Assembly (NCBI RefSeq): GCF_002735905.1
Contig: NZ_PEBD01000012.1
Span: 293,500 to 357,499, forward strand
Direction of reading: 5' to 3'
DNA length: 64,000 nucleotides
Source of the DNA: Williamsia muralis
GTDB lineage: Bacteria; Actinomycetota; Actinomycetes; Mycobacteriales; Mycobacteriaceae
Part shown: in pieces, positions 16,605-27,082 of the stretch
Layout of the letters: each line of letters starts with the position of its first letter
Numbering within the stretch: position 1 is the stretch's first letter
Made by a program: the position numbers and the translations under genes
The notes under the pieces: model-generated
The model's database searches: none
The model's input: only the letters and a program-made list of their open reading frames with translations
What the model was told of the DNA's origin: nothing

Positions 16605-17564
16605 ATGAGCAGCCGTGTCGATCCCTCCCGGTCGGAACGGATCTCCGCCAACCTACCTCTGCTCTTCATCATCGGGGCGGTGTGCCAGTACGTCGGTGCA
16701 TCGGTTGCGGTGCCGCTGTTCTCCCAGCTCAACCCGGCGGCGGTGGCCTGGCTTCGGGCCACCGCCGCCGGACTCGTGCTGTTGGCGCTGTGGTGGCCGA
16801 TCGCAGCGCGGCGATGGCCGAGGGGGGAGGGATCCTATCCACCTCGCCGACTCGCGATCGCAGCTGCTTTCGGGCTGATCACCATGGGTATGAACATGTC
16901 CTTCTACCTGGCGATCGACCATATCGACCTCGGGGTGGCCGTCGCGATCGAGTTCCTCGGGCCGATCGTCGTCGCAGCAGCGGGTTCGCGGACGATGTCG
17001 GACGGGGTTGCGGTGGTGTCGGTGCTGGTGGGCGTTGTCCTGCTCAGCGGGGCGAGTTTTTCCGGTGCGCCGCTCGGGGTGCTGTTTGCCCTGGTGGCCG
17101 CCGGATTGTGGGCCGGCTACATCGTGGTCGGCAAGATGGTGTCGACGGGGAACGTACATGCCGACTCGGCGCCGGCCGGCCCGGCGTGGCGCAACGGGAT
17201 CGACGACCTGGCCATCGGTCTCAGCGTCGCCGGGGCCATCTGCGCCCCGGTGGTGATAGGCGTCACGACGACCATCTCGCCCGGAGAGCTCTGGAGCTGG
17301 CGGGTCCTGGCGCTCGGGGTCGCGGTCGGCGTGTTGTCGAGCGCCGTGCCGTATCTGCTCGACCAGGTGGTGCTCGCCCGACTCGGACGGTCCCAGTTCG
17401 CCTTGCTGCTCGCACTGCTGCCACTGACCGCGACGGTGGTGGGCGCCATCGCATTGGCGCAGGTGCCTTCGTGGACCGAGGTGTGCGGAATGGTGCTGGT
17501 GGTCGCCGCCATCGTCTTCTCGGCGCGATCGTCCGAAATTGACTCTGGCGCAGGTACCGGGTGA
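16605..17564 (+). CDS. EamA/RhtA-type drug-metabolite exporter
   Basis: 319 aa with ten hydrophobic segments in two EamA repeats. A poorly hydrophobic loop (around residues 180-205) separates the halves, as in the RhtA threonine/homoserine exporters. Signature parts are AVAWLRATAAG in the first repeat and EFLGPIVVAAAGSR in the middle. It probably exports an amino acid or related metabolite; substrate cannot be deduced. The start at 16605 was preferred because the upstream extension is Arg/His-rich and unlike the family, and a -10 box lies 6 bases away. Confidence 0.82.
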   Translation: MSSRVDPSRSERISANLPLLFIIGAVCQYVGASVAVPLFSQLNPAAVAWLRATAAGLVLLALWWPIAARRWPRGEGSYPPRRLAIAAAFGLITMGMNMSFYLAIDHIDLGVAVAIEFLGPIVVAAAGSRTMSDGVAVVSVLVGVVLLSGASFSGAPLGVLFALVAAGLWAGYIVVGKMVSTGNVHADSAPAGPAWRNGIDDLAIGLSVAGAICAPVVIGVTTTISPGELWSWRVLALGVAVGVLSSAVPYLLDQVVLARLGRSQFALLLALLPLTATVVGAIALAQVPSWTEVCGMVLVVAAIVFSARSSEIDSGAGTG

Positions 17565-17582
17565 TGCGGCAGGCTGGTAAGG

Positions 17583-17936
17583 GTGAGTGACGGCGTCCAC
17601 CTGGTTCATTTGTGCTCGATATCCGACTGGCTCGAGGCACGTTCGAGTGGCGTCCTGGAACCGGAGTCGCTGACGCAGCAGGGGTTCGTGCACCTGTCTG
17701 AACGCACACAAGTCCACATCCCGGCCAATCTGCTCTATCGAGATCATTCCGATCTTGTTCTGTTGAGCATCGATCCGCAGCGAGTGGGCGGCGAGATCGT
17801 GTGGGAAGACGGCGACCCGCCGAGCGATGACGGAACGCAGTTCCCGCACCTCTACGACTCTCTGCCGACAAGCGCGGTCATCGGCGTGGAACGGTACGAG
17901 ATGGATGACTCCGGCCGATATCCACAACTCAACTGA
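17583..17936 (+). CDS. DUF952 family protein
   Basis: 117 aa. HLCSISDWLEA near the start and GFVHLSERTQV in the middle are DUF952 signatures, a fold related to ADP-ribosyl-transferase-like small proteins. Function unknown. GTG 17583 has GTAAGGG just upstream and a CAGGCT -10-like box 7 bases away. It follows the exporter by 18 bases and may be co-transcribed with it. It converges on the response-regulator gene, 18 bases beyond its stop. Confidence 0.8.
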   Translation: MSDGVHLVHLCSISDWLEARSSGVLEPESLTQQGFVHLSERTQVHIPANLLYRDHSDLVLLSIDPQRVGGEIVWEDGDPPSDDGTQFPHLYDSLPTSAVIGVERYEMDDSGRYPQLN

Positions 17937-17954
17937 CGGGCAGGTCTGGAGTGG

Positions 17955-18638
17955 TCAACCCGTGCCGTCGGGTCTGACGACACCGTGTTCGCGGGCGATG
18001 ATCGCGGCCTGCACACGGGACTGGAGCCCGAGTTTGGTCAGAACCCGTGACACGTGAGTCTTGACGGTCGTCTCTCCGATGAACAACTCCGAGGCGATCT
18101 GCGCGTTCGACAATCCGCGTCCCAGTGCCGCCAACACGTCGCGTTCGCGTTCGGTCAGCTCGGCCAGCCCGCGTGCCACGACACGATCGGGTTCGGCCGC
18201 CGGCGGCCGCGGCGACGGGTGGTGGTCGGTGAACCGTTCGATCACCCTGCGGGTGACTTCGGGGGCAAGGGCAGCGTCCCCCCGCGCCACCGCGGTGACG
18301 GCCGACACCAGTTCTGTTGCGGTGGCGGTTTTGAGCATGAACCCGGCCGCTCCGGCGCGCAGCGCCGCGAAGACATAGTCGTCGATGTCGAAGGTGGTGA
18401 GGATCAGCACGTTGGCGTCGTGGGTGGCGTCGATGAGAGCGGTGGCCGCGATCCCGTCGGTGCCTGGCATGCGGATGTCCATCAGCACCACGTCTGGGTG
18501 GAGTTCTGCGACGAGCCGGACGGCGTCATCTCCGTCGACGGCCTCGCCGACGACCTCGATGTCGTTCACGCCGTCGAGCATGAGGCGGAGCCCCGCGCGG
18601 ATGGCGGCATGGTCGTCCGCGATCACGACCCGGATCAT
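17955..18638 (-). CDS. NarL/LuxR-family response regulator
   Basis: 227 aa from ATG 18638. The receiver domain has the acidic pocket Asp8/Asp9 and phosphoacceptor Asp54 (in VLMDIRMPGTDGI). The C-terminal helix-turn-helix reads LTERERDVLAALGRGLSNAQ and ETTVKTHVSRVLTKL. The start overlaps the kinase stop as ATGA, so the two are translationally coupled partners. It should be phosphorylated by the upstream kinase and then activate or repress target promoters. No target can be named from the sequence. Confidence 0.92.
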   Translation of the reverse strand: MIRVVIADDHAAIRAGLRLMLDGVNDIEVVGEAVDGDDAVRLVAELHPDVVLMDIRMPGTDGIAATALIDATHDANVLILTTFDIDDYVFAALRAGAAGFMLKTATATELVSAVTAVARGDAALAPEVTRRVIERFTDHHPSPRPPAAEPDRVVARGLAELTERERDVLAALGRGLSNAQIASELFIGETTVKTHVSRVLTKLGLQSRVQAAIIAREHGVVRPDGTG

Positions 18639-19843
18639 CGGGACCCTGCCGACGTGGTCGATATACCGGCGGTGGTGTCGAGGACAATGGTCGGCAACTG
18701 CGCGGACACTCGCCATCGTCCTTGTGAGACAGACACTTCGAGCACGCCGCCCACCGACGACGCGCGCATCCTCATGTTCGTGATGCCGTGGCCGGCCTCC
18801 GGCAGGGCTGCCGTGGTTCCGTCTGGTACGGGGTTCGTCACAGCGATCGACAGAGACGAATCATCCTGCTGCACATCGATCTCGATGGCGCTGCCGGGAC
18901 TGTGGACCGTTGCGTTGGTGATGGCCTGCTGAATGATGCGGAAGGCGGCGATGTCGGTGGCCGGGGCCAGGCGTGAGTGGCCGATCGTCGCCCGCACGGG
19001 AGAACCGGCGGCCCGTGCGGCGTCGATCAACCGGTCCACCCGGGCCATGGTCGCGGTGGCCGGAGGATCGACATCGTCGCTCCCGGAGAGCAATTCGATC
19101 ATCGTGCGCATCTCACCGAGTGCGTCGACGCTGCTAGCCCGCACAGTACGCAGCACTGTCTCGCGGGTTGTCGAGTCGGTGGTCTCCAGGGCCGCTGCAG
19201 TCTGTAGTGCGATGCCCGACAAATGGCCCGCGATCACGTCGTGGAGATCGCGCGCCAGCTGTCGGCGTTCCTGGGCGACCGCGGCCTCCTGTTCCCGGAC
19301 GGCCAGTTCCTCGGTCGCCTGAGCCCTGGCGCGTTCGCTGCCGGCTGCGATCTGATGTTGCCTGATCGCGTGGCCATAGGAGGCGGGAGACGCGATCAGT
19401 GCGGTCACCAGCAGCATGACCATCAAGGCGACCCGCCAGTCACCGGAACCCGCGATCGCCGTGGTCAGGGCGACCGCGGCGATCAGCCAGTTCGCCAGCA
19501 ACATGGCCCGCCGAGTCTGGGTGGATCCGTACCTCGCGACGGAGTAGACGACATCGGAGTACACGATCCACACCGCGATCGTGGGGCCGGCGAACGCATC
19601 GACAACCATGACGGCCAGGCATCCGCCGAGAGCGATGTCCGGGCGGGTCGACCGCAGCGATTGGAAAGCGCACGCAAGGGCGAGTGCGACATATGGGACC
19701 CACTCCGGGACGACAGAGACAAGCGGCTCACCGCCGAAGAAGTAACGCAGGTCGCCGACGTAGAGCGCGATGCCCAGAACGAAAAATGCCACGGCCACTG
19801 CGACATCGCGCCGGCGGTCCGGGTCGATGGTGAACTTTGTCAT
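18635..19843 (-). CDS. Sensor histidine kinase (HisKA_3 type)
   Basis: 402 aa from ATG 19843, with AGGAGG 8 bases upstream; the open frame continues upstream but is not kinase-like. The N-terminal 160 residues hold five or six membrane helices with little extracellular loop. This suggests sensing within or at the membrane, as in DesK-type kinases. A coiled linker leads to the phosphoacceptor His in RQLARDLHDVIAGHLSGI, and the ATP-binding lobe ends in GHGITNMRMRA. Pairs with the NarL-type regulator by ATGA overlap. The signal is unknown. Confidence 0.92.
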   Translation of the reverse strand: MTKFTIDPDRRRDVAVAVAFFVLGIALYVGDLRYFFGGEPLVSVVPEWVPYVALALACAFQSLRSTRPDIALGGCLAVMVVDAFAGPTIAVWIVYSDVVYSVARYGSTQTRRAMLLANWLIAAVALTTAIAGSGDWRVALMVMLLVTALIASPASYGHAIRQHQIAAGSERARAQATEELAVREQEAAVAQERRQLARDLHDVIAGHLSGIALQTAAALETTDSTTRETVLRTVRASSVDALGEMRTMIELLSGSDDVDPPATATMARVDRLIDAARAAGSPVRATIGHSRLAPATDIAAFRIIQQAITNATVHSPGSAIEIDVQQDDSSLSIAVTNPVPDGTTAALPEAGHGITNMRMRASSVGGVLEVSVSQGRWRVSAQLPTIVLDTTAGISTTSAGSR

Positions 19844-19970
19844 CGCGGCGCCTCCTTGCACACCACCATGACAACACACCGGCTGACAGCGGTCGTCGTC
19901 CCAAGTGATGACTCTTTCTCGATCTCGTGGCCGATGTGTCGGGTGCGGCCACCGACCGAGACTCGTCGGT

Positions 19971-20513
19971 ATGGAATCGCCTGTTCTCGGTGTGATCGTC
20001 GGTTGTGAAGTGGGTTTCTGGGTGGTCGTCTTCGGTGCACTGGCGGTTCGATATCTCCTGCACCGACAACGTGCCTCGATCATCGTGCTGGCTTTGTTGC
20101 CCCTGCTCGACGTGGTTCTGCTCGGTGCGGTCGCACTGGACTTGCAGCGGGGGAGCGACGTCGAGACGGTGCATCGCCTTGCCGGTATTTATCTGGGGGT
20201 GACCGTCGCGTTCGCCCATTACCTGATCAGGTGGGCCGATGCCAGGTTCGCTCACTGGTTTGCCGACGGGCCGCCGCCTGTGGCCCGACAATCAAAGGGC
20301 AGGAACGCTTTTCGGCACGAGGTGGAGATGTTCGGACGGTGGATCTGTGCTGCCGCGGTGTCGATCGTCGCAGTTCTCCTGCTGGCCTGGACCGTAGCGG
20401 ACGGTGATCAAGCACGTGGCTTGTTCGGCGTCTTCCCCACGCTGGGGATGATCACGGTTGTCTGGCTGCTCGTCGGACCGCTGTGGTCGTTGGCCGATGT
20501 CCGCGCCGATTGA
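19971..20513 (+). CDS. Hypothetical integral membrane protein
   Basis: 180 aa from ATG 19971. There are five hydrophobic segments, the first at residues 5-27, with a basic cytoplasmic loop (QSKGRNAFRHE) before the fourth. I do not recognise the family. It is divergent from the sensor kinase, 127 bases away, and could be controlled by or act with that two-component system, but this is only positional. Its stop codon abuts that of the convergent DUF5685 gene. Confidence 0.6.
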   Translation: MESPVLGVIVGCEVGFWVVVFGALAVRYLLHRQRASIIVLALLPLLDVVLLGAVALDLQRGSDVETVHRLAGIYLGVTVAFAHYLIRWADARFAHWFADGPPPVARQSKGRNAFRHEVEMFGRWICAAAVSIVAVLLLAWTVADGDQARGLFGVFPTLGMITVVWLLVGPLWSLADVRAD

Positions 20514-21575
20514 TCAGCAGTCGCAGCAATCACAGACGTCGCAGCAGTCGCACCCGTTGCATGCGGCTTGGTGCCGGCGTCCGTTGCACGGATTGGTGTG
20601 GTCCGCGCAGCAGGCGTAGCCGGTGCAGTACACGCCCATCCACGGCAGGACCCGCTTGTAGAACGGCGGCAGTTGCGGCTGACGACGGTGTCCGGGGCTG
20701 GTGAACACTGCATCGGGACCAGGACCGAAGACGCGGACCAGCGCACGATTCAATCCGCCGATCAACAGCATCCGCAGCAAGCGGTCATCGCGCAACCGCA
20801 CCCCGTCAAGCGCCACCCTGATCGCATCCACCAACCGCACGCACTCTGCCCGCGCGAACTCCACACTGGTTCCCGTTGCGATCAACGGATTGAAGTCTCC
20901 ACCTGCTCGATCACGCTCGAGATCCTCTACCGCATCCAGCAAGTGAGCACACCGTCCGAAATCGCGACCGATGCCTGCCAATAACTCCTGATTGCCCGGC
21001 ACTCCCGCCAATTCCGCTGTCGCTGCAAAGACTGCGGCACCAGCGGACGCTGCATTCTCGGTGATCTCCACCAACGACACCGATCCCGACTCCACCTGTG
21101 CCTGAGCACCCAGCTGCGTCAACAACTCCCCACCACCCATCGCAGCCGACACCGGCGCATCGGCCAACGCCCGAGACCGCAGCCGCGGCTCCGCCCACCG
21201 TGCACCCCCGGCCCGCGCCGCGGACGGCGACGCGACCCCCGCCGCCCGCTCTGCCACCACATCGGCAGCTTTGGCCGAGGCCAACGTCAGCGACGCCGTC
21301 GCCCCCAACCGCACGCTGACATCACTCGCCGAGACCACCTTCGCCCCCCGCATACCCCGCAACGCACACCGCCCTGCCGACACCAACTCCGGCGCCGACT
21401 CACGCTGCGCATCAACAAGAACCGACACCACCACCGCATCGGTATTGGTCGTCAACCGTGACAACTGTCCGTGAGAAGACCTCAACGCCAAACACACACC
21501 ACACAAGTGCGCACGCCACTGCGCGCCCAACTCTTCATCCAAATGCGCCACGCATGGGCTCAACACTCCGAACAT
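20514..21575 (-). CDS. DUF5685 family protein with cysteine-rich C-terminus
   Basis: 353 aa from ATG 21575 (MFGVLSPC); an ATG six codons upstream is possible. The N-terminus holds the conserved CVAHLDEELGAQWRAHLCGV, the middle is Ala-rich and helical with DAVEDLERDRAGGDFNPL, and the last 38 residues contain 12 cysteines (GCDCCDVCDCCDC at the very end). Helical cores with similar acidic patterns occur in polyprenyl-diphosphate-handling enzymes, but I would not assign one. The tail is metallothionein-like and may bind metal. Its 5' half has a compositionally biased C-rich coding strand. Function unknown. Confidence 0.75.
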   Translation of the reverse strand: MFGVLSPCVAHLDEELGAQWRAHLCGVCLALRSSHGQLSRLTTNTDAVVVSVLVDAQRESAPELVSAGRCALRGMRGAKVVSASDVSVRLGATASLTLASAKAADVVAERAAGVASPSAARAGGARWAEPRLRSRALADAPVSAAMGGGELLTQLGAQAQVESGSVSLVEITENAASAGAAVFAATAELAGVPGNQELLAGIGRDFGRCAHLLDAVEDLERDRAGGDFNPLIATGTSVEFARAECVRLVDAIRVALDGVRLRDDRLLRMLLIGGLNRALVRVFGPGPDAVFTSPGHRRQPQLPPFYKRVLPWMGVYCTGYACCADHTNPCNGRRHQAACNGCDCCDVCDCCDC

Positions 21576-21702
21576 GCGGATATGGAAGCACAACAGAGGG
21601 CGCCGGGCCTCGCGGAAACCCGGATTTACCCCCGATGATCATTCAGACTGCTGACGTGCGCTCTCGACGCGAGCGCAGAAGCCCCGGCGGGAAGGATCCG
21701 AG

Positions 21703-22568
21703 ATGCCGTCTGAGTTCGTTGTCGATTCGGTCCACGGCGCAGTGTTGTCCGGCTTGCGGTGGGAGCCCGCCGGGAAGCCGGTGGCAACCGTGTTGCTGGT
21801 ACACGGCATGGGTGAGCACATTCGCCGGTACGAGGACACCGCCCACGCCTTGACCGCTGACGGCTTCGCCGTGGTCGGCTACGACCATCGCGGGCACGGT
21901 TCGTCGGTACTTCCCGGACGCGTCCCCGGCGATCTCGGACCGGACGGCTGGAATGCCCTGGTTGCCGACGTGGGGCGACTGATCGATGTGGCGAAGAACG
22001 AGTTTCCGGAATCGCCTCTGGTGGTGATCGCTCACAGCATGGGGTCATTCGCCACGCAGCAGCACCTACTCGAGCACAGCGACGACGTGGCCGCCGTGGT
22101 GCTGAGCGGGACAGCGGCCCTGGACGCCCTCGAACCTGCACTCGACCTCGACAGCGAATTGGACCTGTCGATGTTCAACGCACCCTTTGCCCCGGCACGA
22201 ACCGACTTCGACTGGCTGACGAGGGACACCGAGATCGTCGATGACTACGTCGCCGACCCGCTGTGCGGTTTCGGCATCGATGCAACGGCAACCCGTGAGA
22301 TGTTCACCGGGGCCCGCAGACTTGCCGACCCCGCGCTCGCGCGAATGATGCGCCGCGACCTACCGATCCTGATCGCGGTGGGCGATCAGGATCCGGTCGG
22401 TGGCGGGGGAGCACTGGTCGATCAGTTGGCAGCCCACTACCGGTCTGCTGGGCTCATCGACGTCACCGTCCGGGTGTTCCCCGGCGCCCGGCACGAGATC
22501 CTGAACGAGACCAACCGTACGCAAGTACGCAATGAACTCATCGCCTGGATGATGCGGGCGGTCGGCCC

Positions 22569-22572
<4 letters not shown>
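21703..22572 (+). CDS. Alpha/beta hydrolase, monoacylglycerol-lipase-like
   Basis: 289 aa. Typical lipase parts are [14 protein letters not shown] near residue 30, YDHRGHGSS, the nucleophile elbow AHSMGS, and later GDQDPVGGG and GARHEILNE (Asp and His of the triad). The elbow has Ala in place of the first Gly of GHSMG, which is tolerated in some members. It probably hydrolyses lipid or small esters in the cytoplasm. ATG 21703 follows GGAAGGA. The stop shares bases with the sigA stop on the other strand, so neither gene has a private terminator. Confidence 0.85.
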
Positions 22573-23966
<1,394 letters not shown>

Positions 23967-24096
23967 GTACGACCTTTCGGGCTATCTCCGTGACACCGAA
24001 ACCGGTGGGTTTCGCCGCGGAGACGGTGTCCCGCCGAGATGTCACTCGGCGAAGCTGGGGGCTTGGGGGGAACCGGCGTACAGCCAGTCGAATGCC

Positions 24097-24102
24097 ATTG
24101 TA
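24097..24102 (-). promoter_or_regulatory. Possible -10 box of a sigA promoter
   Basis: On the minus strand TACAAT (24102-24097) closely matches the TATAAT-like actinobacterial -10. It lies just downstream of the ppgK stop and would give sigA a leader of about 125 bases. No good -35 is seen; moderate to low confidence. Confidence 0.4.
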
Positions 24103-24109
24103 ACGGCAC

Positions 24110-24904
24110 CTAGGGGCGCAATCCCGCCTCCACCGCCATAGCGGCGCCCACAATCCCGGCGGTGTTCTGCAAAGTGGCCGGTACAACGGGTGTCTGGTTG
24201 GTCAGATGAGGAATCCATTTGTGCGCCTTTCGGCTGATCCCGCCGCCCGCGATGAAGACCTCGGGCCAGAACAGTGCCTCGTACGCCGACAGCACGACGG
24301 ACACCTCCTCGGCCCACTTGGAGTAGGACAGGTCGTTGTCTTCCTTCACCTTCGACGACGCCCGGTGTTCGGCCTCTTTGCCACCGACCTCCATGTGGCC
24401 GAGTTCGGTGTTCGGGATGAGCGTGCCGCCGAACATGATCGCCGAGCCGATCCCGGTACCGAAGGTCAACAGCATCACCACACCCTTGTAGTCCTTGCCC
24501 GCGCCGTACCGGTCTTCGGCCATGCCGGCCGCGTCGGCGTCGTTGAGCACCGACAGCTGTCGGTCCCCCAGTTCGGCACCGAGCAGCTTGTAGACGTCCG
24601 TCCCGATCCAGCCCTTGTCGACGTTGGCGGCGGTGCGTGCGACGCCTCCGGTGATCACGCAGGGCAGGGTGACGCCGACGGGTCCCTTCCAATCGAAGTG
24701 CCCGACGACTTCGCGGATGCCGCCGGCAACGGCTTCAGGAGTGGCCGGCTGCGGGGTCAGGACCTTGAATCGATCGCCGACCAGCTGTCCGGTGGTCAGA
24801 TCGACGATCCCGCCCTTGATCCCCGATCCGCCGACATCGACGCCGAACCCCAGCTTGTTCGACTCTGGTAACGACTCGGTGGACACCCCGGGTTCACTGG
24901 ACAC
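24110..24904 (-). CDS. ppgK: Polyphosphate glucokinase
   Basis: 264 aa from GTG 24904, chosen because AGGAG lies 8 bases upstream; a longer frame to 24943 lacks such a site. ROK-type motifs: GVDVGGSGIKGG near the start, the catalytic Asp in LNDADAAGMAED, and LTFGTGIGSA for the phosphate. The actinobacterial PpgK phosphorylates glucose using polyphosphate or ATP, feeding glycolysis. It is 143 bases upstream of sigA on the same strand and divergent from suhB. Confidence 0.95.
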   Translation of the reverse strand: MSSEPGVSTESLPESNKLGFGVDVGGSGIKGGIVDLTTGQLVGDRFKVLTPQPATPEAVAGGIREVVGHFDWKGPVGVTLPCVITGGVARTAANVDKGWIGTDVYKLLGAELGDRQLSVLNDADAAGMAEDRYGAGKDYKGVVMLLTFGTGIGSAIMFGGTLIPNTELGHMEVGGKEAEHRASSKVKEDNDLSYSKWAEEVSVVLSAYEALFWPEVFIAGGGISRKAHKWIPHLTNQTPVVPATLQNTAGIVGAAMAVEAGLRP

Positions 24905-25067
24905 GAGAACGGCTCCTTCGGCTCGACACGGCGGTGACACCAACCGGCCCGCCGTTGTTCAGGCTAGTCAGCACGCAGGGGTTCTGCGCGACGTCGGGCG
25001 GATCTGTTCGCGTTCGGTTCACCGGGTCGCCCCGTCGTTTCGGCCAGGGGTGTGCTCACATGTAGCA

Positions 25068-25928
25068 ATGGCGGAACTCGAGCCGGCCGACCTGACCGCG
25101 GTGGCGATCCAGGTTGCCGAACAGGCAGCACAGCACGTGCGCACCCGAAGGCCCGAGGTCTTCGGATCTGGTGTCACGAAAACCGATGCACCGCAATCGG
25201 TGTCGACAAAGAGTACCGACACTGATCCGGTCACGATCGTCGACACCGAGTCCGAGAGCCTGGTCCGCGGGCTGCTCGCGTCGCTGCGTCCGGACGATGC
25301 CGTGCTCGGCGAAGAAGAGGGTGGCTCGGTCGAGGTTCCTTCGGGTGTCCGGTGGGTCATCGACCCCATCGACGGCACGGTCAACTTTCTTTACGGCATT
25401 CCCGCGTACTCGGTCTCGGTCGGCGCCCAGGTGAACGGGCGCACGGTCGCCGGAGCTGTTGTCGACGTCGTCCGCGGCACCACCTACTCCGCCACTCGTG
25501 GCGGGGGCGCGTACTCGGATGATGGCTCGGGTCCGGTCCGGCTCCGGACGAACCCCATCGACAAGGTCGGGCTCGCTCTGGTGGCCACCGGTTTCGGCTA
25601 CGGATCGGCGCGTCGACGGGTCCAGGGCGAGTTGATCTCAGCTTTGCTGCCACACATCCGCGACGTCCGCAGGATCGGTTCGGCCGCACTCGATCTCTGC
25701 ATGGTGGCCAGTGGGGCGGTGGACGCACATTTCGAACACGGCCTGAGCCCGTGGGATTGGGCGGCCGGGTCGCTGATCGCTGAAGAGGCGGGCGCCGTGG
25801 TGACGATCCCCGACGCCACCTCACGGAGCGCAGCGGGCAACGTCACCCTGGCCATGGCACCGGGTATCGCCGACGAATTGGGCGAGTTGCTGGCGCGGCT
25901 GGGTGCCCTGGAGCCGATCCCGGACTAG
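25068..25928 (+). CDS. suhB: Inositol-1-monophosphatase family phosphatase
   Basis: 286 aa from ATG 25068. The metal-binding motifs GEEEGG, DPIDGTVNFLYG and, near the end, WDWAAGSLIAEEAG are complete, so an Mg2+/Li+-sensitive phosphatase is expected. In mycobacteria SuhB dephosphorylates inositol-1-phosphate, giving inositol for phosphatidylinositol and mannosides made by PgsA, PatA and PimA, all encoded downstream in this window. An in-frame extension upstream overlaps the ppgK promoter and was rejected. A heptamer repeat follows the stop. Confidence 0.92.
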   Translation: MAELEPADLTAVAIQVAEQAAQHVRTRRPEVFGSGVTKTDAPQSVSTKSTDTDPVTIVDTESESLVRGLLASLRPDDAVLGEEEGGSVEVPSGVRWVIDPIDGTVNFLYGIPAYSVSVGAQVNGRTVAGAVVDVVRGTTYSATRGGGAYSDDGSGPVRLRTNPIDKVGLALVATGFGYGSARRRVQGELISALLPHIRDVRRIGSAALDLCMVASGAVDAHFEHGLSPWDWAAGSLIAEEAGAVVTIPDATSRSAAGNVTLAMAPGIADELGELLARLGALEPIPD

Positions 25929-25934
25929 ATCCGG

Positions 25935-25976
25935 CTACGGGCTACGGGCTACGGGCTACGGGCTACGGGCTACGGG
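25935..25976. repeat. Six perfect copies of the heptamer CTACGGG
   Basis: Six tandem perfect CTACGGG units fill most of the 58-base gap between the convergent suhB and cei stop codons. No hairpin forms within it. Copy number is expected to vary by slipped-strand replication. No coding role. Confidence 0.9.
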
Positions 25977-25986
25977 CGGTCGGTGA

Positions 25987-26667
25987 TCAGCAGGGGGAGT
26001 CGTGCACCGCTGCCACCACTGCAGGGTCGGCGCCGGTGTTCGGGTCCTGAGGATTGGCCACCCGCAGCGTGTCGAGGACGGCGAGTGCGTCCTGATTCTG
26101 TCCACTTTCGCCGTAGTTGTTGCCGAGTGCGAGGTCGACGTCGGTTCCTGGGCGCCCGTCGTTGATCAGCTGCGTGCACGGCGCTGCGATCCACAGTGCA
26201 GCAGCGGCGGCCTTGCCGCCTTCGCCGAACCGGATCTGCCCGAAACAGTCGAGATTGCGATCCGGATAGAGGGGATCGTCTCCGTAGGCATTTTCCGGCG
26301 CGGCCTGGAATCCGAGGGCGGTGAGGTCGTCGAGGATGGTCTGCGCCATGCCCTGTTCGTCTGTCGCATTGAGGACCCGGATCTGAAAACTGCTCAACGC
26401 GGCGGGCGGAACCTGCAGCATCTCGTCGGTGGCGGCCGGTGTACCCACCACGGGTGTGGGCCCTTCGGGAGCAGCCGATGGAGACTGAGGTTGCGGACAA
26501 TCGGTCGGGGTCGCCTGCGTGTCGGACGAGGACAGGGCACCGGCCCACACCACCGCAGCGATGAGTGCAAGCACCACCGCAGCGATGATGGCCGGGAGGT
26601 AGCGGCGTCGCCGGAAGGGACGGCCGCGATCATCGGTGGGGTAGCCGTAGGTGATCTGGGAAACCAC
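25987..26667 (-). CDS. cei: Envelope integrity protein Cei
   Basis: 226 aa. A cytoplasmic Arg-rich N-terminus (residues 1-22) precedes a single membrane helix (about 24-46) and an extracytoplasmic LytR_C-like domain (VLNATDEQGMAQTIL, then a two-Cys region). This matches the M. tuberculosis Cei (Rv2700) family, which supports cell-envelope integrity and antibiotic tolerance. The position next to suhB is conserved. Start is GTG 26667; a Shine-Dalgarno is not obvious. Confidence 0.85.
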   Translation of the reverse strand: MVSQITYGYPTDDRGRPFRRRRYLPAIIAAVVLALIAAVVWAGALSSSDTQATPTDCPQPQSPSAAPEGPTPVVGTPAATDEMLQVPPAALSSFQIRVLNATDEQGMAQTILDDLTALGFQAAPENAYGDDPLYPDRNLDCFGQIRFGEGGKAAAAALWIAAPCTQLINDGRPGTDVDLALGNNYGESGQNQDALAVLDTLRVANPQDPNTGADPAVVAAVHDSPC

Positions 26668-27082
26668 GGGTTCTCAGGTGCCTTCCGCGCGCAGTTGTGG
26701 GGCGAGTCAACTGTAGTCGGTACACACCGCGGCGCCGCGCAGCTGGACACGCAGGCGATTTGGGCCGCGTCGCCCATCATGCGCGGCACACGGCTTCCGG
26801 CGGGAATGTTCTCGCGCGGCCGTTGTTGTTGACTCTGAGCAACGGCTGGGCTAGGCTTCGGCCGCCTCGGTTGGACAGCCCAAAAAGAGGCTATCCACCA
26901 ACTGTGGCGAAAATCACAGAAATCATGCTCCTGTTCGGCAACGAATACTGATCGATGGCTCGTTGTCCAAGGGGCATCGTCGCGGAACTTTGCAGATGGG
27001 GAAGTACGCGGCTTGTTGGGACTTTTGGAACCTGCACACATCGGGAACCTGAAAGTCGCAGGCGCTTCTATTTTAAGGCGGA
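26668..27082. other. 415-base divergent intergenic region between cei and the DUF4193 gene
   Basis: No plausible gene is present; short open frames here lack ribosome sites. It is more AT-rich than its surroundings. It holds a good plus-strand promoter (26829-26857), an imperfect hairpin at 26874-26900, and a direct repeat of GGAACCTG (27027-27034 and 27044-27051). The DUF4193 leader would be over 200 bases long. Confidence 0.7.
26829..26857 (+). promoter_or_regulatory. Housekeeping-type promoter upstream of the DUF4193 gene
   Basis: TTGACT (26829-26834) and TAGGCT (26852-26857) are separated by 17 bases, a near-consensus SigA promoter. The predicted start site near 26864 leaves a leader of about 220 bases before the DUF4193 start, which is long for this gene-dense region. 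Confidence 0.6.

Noticed and set aside
27027..27051. Direct repeat GGAACCTG as two ECF -35 boxes
   Set aside because: No CGTT-type -10 lies at the needed distance from either copy.
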